NCBI GenBank assembly: GCA_011319805.1
Contig: SJRY01000234.1
Location: 124,001-188,000 of the forward strand
Source of the DNA: Macrocybe gigantea
Lineage: Eukaryota > Basidiomycota > Agaricomycetes > Agaricales > Callistosporiaceae
Direction: 5' to 3'
Length of the DNA stretch: 64,000 bases
A model generated the notes under the pieces. It saw nothing but the letters and a program-made list of their open reading frames with translations. It searched no databases and was not told the DNA's origin. The translations under genes and the position numbers were made by a program. This document shows positions 1 through 9,810 of this stretch, piece after piece. Every line of letters begins with the position of its first letter. The first letter of the stretch is position 1.

Positions 1-477
1 GTCCGCAGCGTTTTCGCCCCATGGGTCGTCTTCCCATTCGTCCATGCTGCTCTCCTCAACATCCCAATAGTCATTTAACGGTACCTTGCTGATCTCTGTG
101 TATGTGTTTAGCTTGTCCAGCCGCTCTAGTAGCATGGAACGTATGTCGCATAAGTGGGCGTCGCTCTTTACACTCTTGAAGTGGGCAACGAGGACCTGGT
201 TCGCATACATAGTGGCTTCGGTACCATTCTTTGAAGACTCTGAAACCTGTTGGGCTGACGACAACACCAACGCATCCTTGCACCGCTCAACGGCACTGGC
301 GGTGCGTGCAAGGCCAAGTTGCAGCAAGGCCTCCTGGGTTTCGATATCGTCTACCAATTTGTCTAGACATGCCGCAGATACCCATAGATCGTCAGGTATA
401 CGCGACAGAATCAGATTGACCTTTTCGCGCGTGAGTTGGCTGTCGTTGAGGGTCGTCCAGGAGGTGTAGGCGTCCAT
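1..477 (-). CDS. Sec39-like protein, N-terminal part (runs off left edge)
   Basis: The minus strand is open without interruption from an ATG at 477 to the window edge, giving 159 codons with no intron. The protein starts MDAYTSWTTLND, continues with a helical region (LWVSAACLDKLVDD, then LLQLGLARTASAVERC) and ends here in an acidic, Trp-rich stretch (DEWEDDPWGEN). I associate this arrangement with the N-terminus of fungal Sec39/NBAS-type proteins, which belong to the ER Dsl1 tethering complex for Golgi-to-ER vesicles. The match is by remembered resemblance only, and the conserved C-terminal domain lies outside the window. The next gene upstream, NIP7, is on the same strand with its stop about 215 bp away. 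Confidence 0.5.
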   Translation of the reverse strand, partial: MDAYTSWTTLNDSQLTREKVNLILSRIPDDLWVSAACLDKLVDDIETQEALLQLGLARTASAVERCKDALVLSSAQQVSESSKNGTEATMYANQVLVAHFKSVKSDAHLCDIRSMLLERLDKLNTYTEISKVPLNDYWDVEESSMDEWEDDPWGENAAD

Positions 478-691
478 TCCGAACTCCGACACTCACTTCC
501 GACGCTCTTCAATGCCATTTCCATGTTTGGCGCATGTCGCTTGCGCTGATCGCAGAACTACTACAGTGTTGACGATAACTTTAATTTACATAAAATGTGC
601 ATAGCTGAACACTTTGAAGCAGCTACAGGGAGTCATTTACTATACCGAGATAGCCCAAAACGATCTACAGACATATTCAAGTGTGCTCCAA

Positions 692-1491
692 TCAAAAGAG
701 GGTATCCTGGAAATGACGTTAGGTTGAACACATTACAGAGGGCCAATAAGGCGTACCTCATCACGTAGATATTCACCCACATCCCTGAGAAAGTTGGCTC
801 AACACAAGACAACGTTGAAGAAGTCGAGATAACATACGCTTGGTGGAAAACTATGATGGATGTGGGATCAAGTTTGCGTGTGTCTACTGTCGACCTCGCC
901 GTGACGCCGAAACCCTAAGAAGCGTGAGCTGCGCAAAACTCGACTTGCGTTCACCTACAACTCACCAACGGTATGTCCTTCATGCTGAAAACTACCACAC
1001 CCTGATGCTCTGGTGTGTCCTCCGTTATTCGACCGAGATGCGCTTTCACGATATGATTCCCATACAGGAAAGGCATTTCGCCATTCGGTTTAATCCAAAC
1101 CTAGGAGACAAATGAGCCATAACGCTGCAACCATTACAAGCCATATGCCTTGTATTTTGCATATTGTGCGAGATAATCAAGGGCTGTGATGTGCAGCTTG
1201 AATTTGCCGCTTTTGCTGAATTTTCCGAAGCAAGTTCCTAGGCTTATAAGACTTGGACGCGCGACGGATATTGATAGACGCATTGAAGACTCAGAGACAT
1301 AGTAGACTCTGTCCTTATGGAGTCTGAAGCAGTAAGGCTCGTCTGGTCGGTCAATCAGGTGAACGAGATTCTTGCCCTACACTGGATATGACATACAGAT
1401 CAAAAGAAGAGGATGTTTGTATCACACGCACGATGTAATTAGCAAGTTTTGTGAAGACGGCCTTGGACTCTTCTTCGGTCAGTGGACGCAT
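692..1491 (-). CDS. NIP7: 60S ribosome subunit biogenesis protein NIP7
   Basis: Five exons on the minus strand join to a protein of about 180 residues that matches NIP7 throughout: [16 protein letters not shown] at the start, then [53 protein letters not shown], the PUA domain ([31 protein letters not shown]) and a C-terminal GEYLRDEDTLF. NIP7 acts in nucleolar pre-60S maturation and 27S pre-rRNA processing; its C-terminal PUA domain binds RNA. Introns lie at about 1377-1431, 1101-1148 and two more nearer the 3' end. The 1101-1148 intron starts with GC instead of GT. Because of the splitting no single reading frame covers the gene. It is divergent from NRDE2 with 106 bp between starts. Confidence 0.95.
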
Positions 1492-1540
1492 CCTCCAAAC
1501 CGCCAAGAAAAATCAACGAGGCAAATTGAAAAAATGTGAT

Positions 1541-1556
1541 TACGTAATATTACGTA
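1541..1556. promoter_or_regulatory. Perfect 16-bp palindrome in the NIP7/NRDE2 divergent promoter
   Basis: The sequence TACGTAATATTACGTA equals its own reverse complement and sits midway between the two start codons. With the preceding T it contains TTACGTAA (1540-1547), a core bound by bZIP factors of the Yap/ATF type in other fungi. Symmetry and position are seen directly; a regulatory role is inference. Confidence 0.4.
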
Positions 1557-1597
1557 GCAAAAATTAGACTAGACGGACTACAGAAGTATGACCTTAC

Positions 1598-4500
1598 ATG
1601 GCGGCACCGTCCTTCAATTCCTTCCCTCCATCGTTCTCCTCGTTTCCAGACATCGACTCTAAAGCGGATGAGACACAGGATGAAAAGCATGATCAGAGAT
1701 ACTCCAAGCAGAAGGATCGAGAACGTTACAAGGAAAAGCATAGGCACAAGCACAAGTACAGGTCCCGACACCATTCCCCCGACGTAATAGGCAACTTGCC
1801 TCGTAAAGAAGAGAACCTCGATTTTGAGATTTCGCAGGAAGCGTGGAACGAGAGGACGGCGTTCTTTTCTGACCGTCAAGGAGATCCTCTAAATGTGACG
1901 ATGGGTGGACTGCATGCTGGACATGTACCAAGATACCGTCCTATCGCAGGTACATGGATACATCATCATTTCGAAAACGTCTAATCATGATTAAGGTGGT
2001 AGACGCGTACTGGGCCTGTCCCCTGAATGGAAAATCACTTCTCGTCGGGGCAAAGGCGTTGAAGTGAGTCGGACAACGTTACGCAGAGTAAGCTCTCAAG
2101 GAATGCATATTATTGATTTCATAACATCTGAATTCCTAGATGCCGAGCCTGACAGAGAAGAAGACCCAGAAACTTTTGTCTGCTCGCCCAACTCGCAGGA
2201 TTCCTCCTTCCACCGGCAAATTGGAAGAAATTGATGGATATTTGCGCCTACCCCACCGCAGAGACAGAGTAACTGCCTCAGAAGACCAGCCATATCATTC
2301 CATCATCCTGTCGAGGGATGTGCACGACAGTGAATCAGGTTATTCTTCTGTCTCTGAGACTCCAAGCTCTTCCGGTTCAGAGGGATGATGACTTCATGAC
2401 GTCGCACGAAGCGGCGCTGAAGGAGCTGGAGCAGGAACTCTCAAAAAATCTCTCTTCTGTGGATCTATGGCTCCGTCTTCTGGCTCAGTCTCTTTCAATA
2501 ATTCCCATCCCATCAAAGAACGCCACCAAAGCACGATCGGAAATAGCATTGTCGATCTTGTCTCGTGCTTTGGATGCAGATGAGCGTAACAAGACCTCCG
2601 TCGTCTTGTGGATGCATTATATGAAGGCTGGCGAACAAGTTTGGAACCCTGAAAAGGTCGATTCTCAGTGGGAGAAAGCTTTGAAAATCGGGGGTGCAGA
2701 CCTCTGGTTGGAATGGCTGGAATGGCGTATTAAGCGATGTGCCAACGGTGTCGACGGTATAACAGAAGACGCATCTCGGGCGATAAGATCCATGACCGTC
2801 CAAGCAAGCAATGAATTGAGCATAGTCCGGGTTTTTTGGAGAACGGCCATGCTGTTCAAGAACGCAGGTCTGTATTCTTTGCGGCGTTCCACGCTTATTC
2901 CTTAATCCAGACTGGATTGAATAGGATTTTATGAACGCACTATTGCCATGTTCCAAGCGCAAGCGGCACTGTAAGCTGGATACCGTTTCTTTGAGTCTGA
3001 GAATATTTCACTGAAGCAAGAAAGACTTTTCCACGCTCCCCCGGAATTCCTCCAACTTCCATTCCAAAATCTACTAGACAAACTCGAAGAGTATTGGGAG
3101 TCAGAAGTGCCGCGAATAGGCGAACGCAATTCCCCAAAGTGGTCAACCTGGCATGCTTCGGGACAACACACCATGTCACGCCACTCGCCCTTATCCAAAC
3201 CAACAGGACTCAGCGATCTCGATCCTTATCGCCAATGGGCCGCGGAAGAGTTGCAATGGGACCAGCAATTCCGCCTACCGACCCGTACAGCGGATGACTC
3301 GGACCCATATTCTACGATATTCTTCAACGACATACGATATCTGATGATGGATCTGCATGCCTTAAATGCAAAGCATTTCTTCCGTCTGGCATGGCTTTCA
3401 ATTCTGGGACTCCATGTGCCCGGACTTTCCATGTTCCCAGACTGCGGGACGGACATCAATTGGGATGATCGCTGGTGCCTCACGTATCTTACGAGGCCGT
3501 CATATCTCGACGCGCTGTTCCCGCCTAATGCAACGGAACATCAACTGATTTCGGATTCTGTGGCTGGCGTCATCGTCGGGCGGGAGAGGCAGTACGCTCC
3601 AAGTTTCGGCCCGGTGTGCAACTGGAGTTTAGGAATGATAGGGCCTTTAAACTTGGCACATGTTTATGGAACCCAGGGCGTCGTTCGCAAGACGATATGG
3701 ACTAAAAGCGATCTGGAGGGCGTGGATGACAGCTTTGTTCGACGCTTATTTTCTGATCTACGTTTGGGACTTGAAGACGTTGACTGGGATTACCTCGCCC
3801 TGGCTTTTGAAGCTGCTTGCAGTGTAAAAGGGTATGCTGGTCTTTTCATCACCGATGAAACTGGTAAAATAACGAGGTCTTTTCTAGGGCCCTCAAACTC
3901 TCTCGATCGCTGTTGGAGACGGCGCGGGATTCGACGCTGCATTGGGCTGCTCACGGACAACTGGAGCAATTAAGGAATCGAAAGGACGACGCTCGCAAGG
4001 TATATCAAACAGTCCTCATTGCATCGCGCCCAGCCGAAGACCTGGCTACAAATAGCCTGCTATGGTGGGACTGGGCATTGATGGAGTGGCTCTCGGGAAA
4101 TTCTGGGCAGGCATTCAATGTCGTTTTGCGATCTGTTGGTATCCAGGGTCAGAACAGCGTCATGGTCTTGCGCGCAAAGCGTGCGCTGGAGGAGACCGCC
4201 CACCAGGGGGGAGGATGGAAGGAAAGGGAATGTTGGATCAAGCTGCGGGCATTGTTGGAGCTGCTAACGACGAACGAACCCAGAGAGGTGTTTCCCATCT
4301 TCGACAAGTATATTGCCCAGAACGAGGGCACGCCTCGCGAAAGCCTCATCGTCGCGTCATTATGCATGATATACCACCACGGGATGACGCTGAGGAATCC
4401 GATGCCGCCCGCGCTGCTCAGCGGGCGCGTAAAGGCCGCGCTGAACAATTATCCGAGCAATTCTATTATCATCGGGCTGTTCCTTGAAGGTGAACGAGGT

Positions 4501-5106
4501 CAGGGAATATGGGGTCATGTCAGAGATTTTCTTGGAGAGAGCAGTGGGCGCAGTAAGGATGTGATGAGGAGAGTACAAGATATCTGGATCGCGGGATGGC
4601 AGAAAGGGCGATGGATGGAAGAGATGGAGCGCACGAGACATGGTCTTGCAGTGGCTGTAGAAGATGAAAGGTACGTTATACAAGCAGAGATATAGTGGCA
4701 GCTACTGAATTGGACGCAGGACGAGAGGCAGCTTCGTCCTTTGGCGGATGTTTATCGAATTTGAAATTCGTGTGGGGAGTTACGTAGGGCGAAGAACTTG
4801 TTATACAGGGCGATAGGGGAGTGCCCTTTGGCCAAGGGTGAGAGGAATGCTGACTCATTCGCAAACTAAACTAATTTTATGACAGAGTTGTATATGATAG
4901 CGTTTCGGCCGTTGCGCAGCGTGTTTACGGGAGCGGAATTGGACAAGCTTGTGGAGGTGATGGCTGAGCGCGGACTACGTCTGCATGGGGACATTGAAGA
5001 ACTGGTGAAAGGGATTGAGGAGACAATGGAGAACAATGACAGTTTGGGTAGCGAGGACGAGATAGAACGGGATGCGAAGGAGTTGAAAAGACTTGAGCCG
5101 TATTGA
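1598..5106 (+). CDS. NRDE2: NRDE2-family protein (nuclear RNA silencing / exosome-linked factor)
   Basis: Exons beginning at ATG 1598 give a protein with the NRDE2 layout. The N-terminus is MAAPSFNSFPPSFSSFPD, followed by a basic Lys/His/Arg region. Then come the conserved block GDPLNVTMGGLHAGHVPRY, GRRVLGLSPEWKI and a Ser/Glu-rich linker. A long HAT/TPR-like helical region follows (AMFQAQAALLFHAPPEFLQL, LEEYWESEVPRIGE, WWDWALMEWLSGNSGQAF, LRRAKNLLYRAIGECPLAK). Family members act in nuclear RNAi, heterochromatin and exosome control. Introns are 1950-1995, 2088-2139, 2868-2924, 2971-3024, 3832-3887, 4671-4719 and 4838-4885. The frame breaks at the G-run 4774-4777, where one more G restores EIRVGELRRAK. 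It also shifts near 2382-2384, either by one extra G or by an intron 2320-2380. Confidence 0.9.
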
Positions 5107-5317
5107 GTGCATTGTTGTGACGGTAGTGTGACAACGTTACATATTGTTTACCCACACGAGGCTCCAGCCATTCTCCCAGCCAATAATTATTACCACCGTG
5201 CCCATTCCCTTCCTTCCTTCGCCTTTTCTTCCGTTTGCTTGGAGCTCCTCATTCCTGTATTCCGTCGAGTGAGCTAGCCAGCATTTAGCCTTTGATTTCA
5301 CAACACCATTCCCTTTG

Positions 5318-8029
5318 ATGATCAATATCCCCGCACCCACCCTCGTTCTGCCGCGCGAAGAATGGCCAGACGCCGATTTCGACCTGCCAGAGGGCGAACC
5401 CATTCACGCTCTTTCGGACAAAGAAGATGAAGAGGAGGACTGGGACATTGAGATGGATCTCGGAAAGACGGGTGGAGCACAGGCGAGGGCTGTCGCTGCA
5501 AGCATGGCCGCTCGATCTCAGCCATCGTTTTCGAATTTCCAGTCCCAGATCTTCAACATCCGCCCTCCTCTCCCTCCCAACGATGTCGATGACGATAACG
5601 AGGAAGGCACCTCGACAATAAAAGCTGCCGCATCGACAATAACGGCTACCACATATCACAAACCTATCCCGCCCCCGCCGCTCCCCTGCCATCATCTGAG
5701 GATGATTTCGAAGATGCCTTCGCTCTCCCATCGGACTTGACACAACTATCTCTCGCCCCTTTGTCCCTTCACCATCGTTCGTCGAAACATTCCCTCGAAT
5801 GGGGTGACAAAGACCATACATCATCGTCACAGTCCTCGGACGCATATTCTTCTCTCGGCTTCGCCGACGCTTCTCCCTCCTCGAATTCCGTTTCATCCGT
5901 CTCCTTGCCGTGCACCGAATCTGAGGACGATGAGGAAGATGAAGATGAGTTGGAAGGACTGGTCATTCCCCCGTCCCTCTTTGAGTCTGGCCGAGCTGCC
6001 AGCCATCTTACAAAGGTCTTGGAGATGAAGAAGAAAGCCCAATCAACCAGCGACCAGCACAAGGTTGCGCCTCCAGATCCCGAAGAAGACTTTGAAATGG
6101 GCCTCGTCATCGATGATGATGTCGATCTTAGCCCTAGCCGTCTACTGGGCAACTCCCAACAACAGTTGCGGCGCTCCTTCAACAGAAGTAACAGTCTGCC
6201 CCCGAATCGATCGACTGCTCGTCGTCCTCCCTCGCGTATCAGTCGAGCCAAATCGCCTCTTAATCCTCCTCCCTCATCGGTGCGACAACTACAAAAGATT
6301 CGCCTTTCACCGTCCCCCCTCAACAACAATCAACAAGTAGCCAGGCTCTTCAGTCCCCAGCTCCCGCTTCTCCTTCTCCGTTGTCCTCCAAGTCCCTCCT
6401 CGCGCCGAAACCGGGCAGTCTGCGTGGTCAGAAATCGTACTCCGGTCTGAAGCCCCCAACACCTCCTTCTACGCTCCGAAAGCTTTCCAGGAAGGCATCA
6501 TTATCTTCTTTGATCGAAGCCTCACAATCTCAGGCTTCAAGTTCTGCGTCCAAAGCCTCCACAAGTGTATCCAAAGGTGCACGGTATGAGGAGCCAACCG
6601 CGGCATCCCGTGCCAAGGTGCATAAGAACACCACTGGCCGAATTTCAGAATTCAAAGTACCTCCCACTCGTCCCTCCACACCCTCTGCCAATCCCGCAGC
6701 CTTGCGTTTGACTATGCCGACACAATCGCGATTCAAGACGCGTCCAGCTCTTTCATCTGTGTTCGGTGCAGCTACGATAGTCCCGTTGCAGCCTCAACCT
6801 ACTACCACCCGAGCGACCTCGCCTCTTCCCCCTCGCCCGCCGTCGACCCTCTCCATGCGATCTTCACGCGCAACTCCGCCCATTCAGCCGTCCGCCCCGA
6901 AAATGCTTCGCAGACCAAAACGTCAGCGGACTTATGGTGACGGAACGGAGTTGGATGGGATTGAAGATTTACCGTTGGATCGCGAAAAAGAGAGTCGTTT
7001 TCGTGTTCAGCCCAAAGGCTACGGAAACCGAATTCCTGGTGCTACATATCAACCAAAGGCAATCGAGAAAGGCACAGTCAGGAGGAAAAGCAAAAATGAA
7101 GGAATCAGTGGAACCCACAGTATGTCTAGGGCCTGCTCTGAATGTTCATTTGCTGATGCGTCTTTAGTTTCTGAAATCGCGTCGCAGCCTGCCCACTCAC
7201 TTCGGCGCACTACCCGGATCGAATCATTCCTGCAGACACCGGCTTCCAAAGATACGCCATTATTGAAGAAAAAGAAAAAGACCGGCTCCCCCGGTACACA
7301 GACGAAGAGAAAGCCGACATTAATACGGAACCTGGGAGGCAACTCGGCACCTAAAGGTACGGTAACTTATGTCATGGGTTTTCTTGGACTTACTATATCC
7401 GTTCTCTAGTGATTGGAGATATGAAATGGAACCCTCATACGCTTCGGTGGGAAGGGAACGATCACATACTTCGCGATTTTGACGCTGTGGTCGGAACATC
7501 GACTCGCCCAGCATTGATTACACATCTTACTGGGTCATCAATAGGATCGCCCGTCAGCTCCTTCGCATCTGGCGCGCGCCGGGTTGGCAACATGATATTT
7601 GATCCGACGCGAATGTGTTGGATCTCTACTTTGCCTCCAGAGGAAGATGAGCCTGATGTATTCGCCAACCTCGCGGACGATGAAGAAAGCGAAGGATGGG
7701 AAGAGAAGGGAGGAACAATTCGCGCAAACGCCCAACTTTCCGCTACTGGAAACGTGACCAGCGAATCAAGTCTCTGTTCCCCTATAGACGCTCCAAGTCC
7801 TGGAAGTCACACGCGGACAATCTCAGAATCCGGCAGTGACCGCGGATCTCGAGCGTCCATGGTCTTCGACATCGACGAGGACTTTATTGCAAGTTGCCGG
7901 CTTGCAGAAGAACGACACCATGTCGAAATGAAAGGGTGGAAACCTCTTCTGTCTCGGCAGGAGATGCTCTCCAGCCCCGATTACTCGAGCCTATATGAGA
8001 TACGGGCGCTCGCGACCCGCAAATATTGA
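5318..8029 (+). CDS. Cytokinesis regulator, Byr4/Bfa1-like GAP subunit
   Basis: ATG 5318 starts MINIPAPTLVLPREEWPDAD and continues with acidic blocks typical of fungal Byr4/Bfa1. With Cdc16/Bub2, this protein forms the two-component GAP for the Spg1/Tem1 GTPase at the spindle pole body and restrains the septation or mitotic exit network. The middle is a long Ser/Pro-rich disordered region. The conserved C-terminus carries IGDMKWNPHTLRWEGND, VGNMIFDPTRMCWIS and a helical end (FIASCRLAEERHHVEMKGW). Introns are 7120-7167 (48 nt) and 7357-7409. The reading frame changes near the C-run 5683-5686, where one more C gives PLPSSEDDFEDAF, and again between about 6260 and 6330; neither shift has a convincing intron. 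Confidence 0.85.
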
Positions 8030-8241
8030 ACGCTCCTTTTTTTTCCTTTTTTTTCTCGATTAATCTTATAGTCTTCCTTGGGATTCGACTCTATGACTAT
8101 GAGCTATATCTTCCTTAATACTGTAATCTTGACCACACTCCTTTGTATTTTGTTTCGATTTTCTTTTCGAGATGGGAGGTCATGTTTTGATCCAATTAAT
8201 ACAAATCAAGCATATGTTGTATAGTCTCCATGAATTGGGTC

Positions 8242-8248
8242 TATATAA
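8242..8248 (+). promoter_or_regulatory. TATA-like element upstream of ureD
   Basis: TATATAA lies about 45 bp before the ATG at 8292, a usual spacing for a fungal core promoter with a short leader. Seen directly; function inferred. Confidence 0.35.
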
Positions 8249-8291
8249 GTCGCAGCTTGGATAAATTGATTCCCCTCGAACTATCTACACG

Positions 8292-9287
8292 ATGTCGCTG
8301 GTGCCCACGATTTCTTCTGGATCTGGGCGTATCGTCTTGACATTGTTCGGTTCTGCTGCGGTATTGTCTGATCTCTCTTATGCTTACCCTTTAAAACTCT
8401 TGTCTCCCACATCCACGCGGAAAGATGTCAGCATTGTCTATCTCTTGTCATATGGAGGCGGATTGGTTGGTGGTGATCAGATCGATCTCTCCGTCCAGGT
8501 CGACGAGCGAACATCGCTTGTTCTCCTCACACAGGTGGGTCGCCATATCATGCCGTGTTGAACGACATGGCGCCTTATCACTCTCACGCAGGGGTCGACG
8601 AAAGTTTTCAAAGCCAGGCCAGGGGGATCAGTTGCCGCTCCTGGGATCAAACGGGTGTCGCTCACAGGCCCCCACCCACCGCCCTTGATCACGAGGCAGA
8701 CCATGGATGTCGCCGTCGCCGGCGCGCTATTTCTTCTCCCAGACCCCGTTACATGCTTCCGGTCGGCATCTTACCATCAGATCCAGCGGTTCAACCTTAA
8801 GGAGGACGCCTCGCTCGTGGTCCTTGATTGGATAACGTCCGGTCGCATGTCTCTTGGGGAGTCTTGGTCGTTCTCACGATATCATAGCGTGAACGAGGTG
8901 TGGCGCGAAGGGAGATTGATTGCGAAGGATATCACGCTGTTGGATGGCCGGGTTGCTGATTCAGGCGCTCCCCTTACTTCCCGCACCCTCGCTGACCGGC
9001 TTTCGCCATACGCTTGCTATGCGACGGTAATACTCTGCGGGCCCCTTGTTCAAAGCACGATTGCAGATCTCGTTGCACAGTACAGCCGCATATCCGTGTT
9101 CAAGAACAAGATGCCTGAAGAATGTATATGGTCCCTTTCGTGCATGACATCCGGGCCAATCGGATCTTGGGCAGTTGTGAGAGTTGCTGGCGCGGAAACT
9201 GAAGTCGTCCGCAAGTGGCTTCGCCATTCTCTCACAGGCATACAAGAAATTATTGGGCTCGACACATATCGTCGAGCGTTTGCTTGA
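8292..9287 (+). CDS. ureD: Urease accessory protein UreD
   Basis: Two exons (intron 8535-8591) encode 312 residues. UreD hallmarks are visible: SYAYPLKLLSP near the start, LLSYGGGLVGGDQIDL, then GSTKVFKARPGGSVAAPGIK, the NLKEDASLVVLDWITSGR block after ASYHQIQRF, SRYHSVNEVWREGRLIAKD, and WLRHSLTGIQEIIG near the end. UreD (UreH) works with UreF and UreG as the chaperone complex that loads nickel and CO2 into apo-urease. The frame is intact and the length is normal for the family. The downstream neighbour in the same direction is an ACS-family permease, so a link to urea or ureide use is possible but unproven. Confidence 0.93.
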
Positions 9288-9810
9288 CGGTCATGATCAG
9301 ACTGATGGATCTCTGGACGGCCGGCAAATCGCATGCAGCGTGGCCTCGTGTCCACGGAGATTGAATGGCGCTGCGTGAGCCAGTGCTTTACGAGTAGCTC
9401 CGGTGCGCGCATGTTTATTCGACTGCATGATGAAGCGAATCACGACATTCTGTGGTATTCCTCTTCGACCCCATATTCGCCTTCTCTTCTCTTCTGCCCT
9501 TAATCAAGAAAGAAGACGACCGACCCTGGGCCCCATCGCATACGCCCGATGGGAATACCAGGCGTTTTCAGTCACTGCTTGGGCCCATCCGGGCATAAAG
9601 ATGATGGCTATGCAAAGAAGGGCTGCTTCGTGGTGCCTTGACGGACTGGGACGGTCACGCTGGGCAGGACGTGCTTGAATGAGCAGGTGCTTATTCTTTA
9701 TCACGCGAGTGACGTGGAAATGTCACAAACTAAAAAGCGAATGTATCGCATATAAACTCGCGCCGCATGAAGCAGACCGCTTTTGTATACTTCCATAAGT
9801 TCCAGTCTGC
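9288..9810. other. Intergenic region between ureD and permease; TATA box near its end
   Basis: This stretch of about 520 bp shows no recognisable gene on either strand. A TATAAA lies at 9751-9756, about 60 bp before the permease ATG. A TTATC (GATAA on the minus strand) at 9698-9702 is a single GATA-factor core, which would fit nitrogen control, but one five-base match is weak evidence. Confidence 0.4.

Noticed and set aside
86..469. 127-codon plus-strand frame at the left edge
   Set aside because: It opposes the continuous minus-strand Sec39-like frame, which has a more protein-like composition.
840..1115. 91-codon plus-strand reading frame
   Set aside because: It is antisense to NIP7 exons and introns, whose protein match is unmistakable.
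2320..2380. Possible 61-nt intron in NRDE2 (GTGCAC..TTCAG)
   Set aside because: It would restore frame, but the skipped sequence reads as natural Ser/Glu-rich coding sequence (DSESGYSSVSETPSSSGSE); a one-base run error is as likely. Left undecided in the gene entry.
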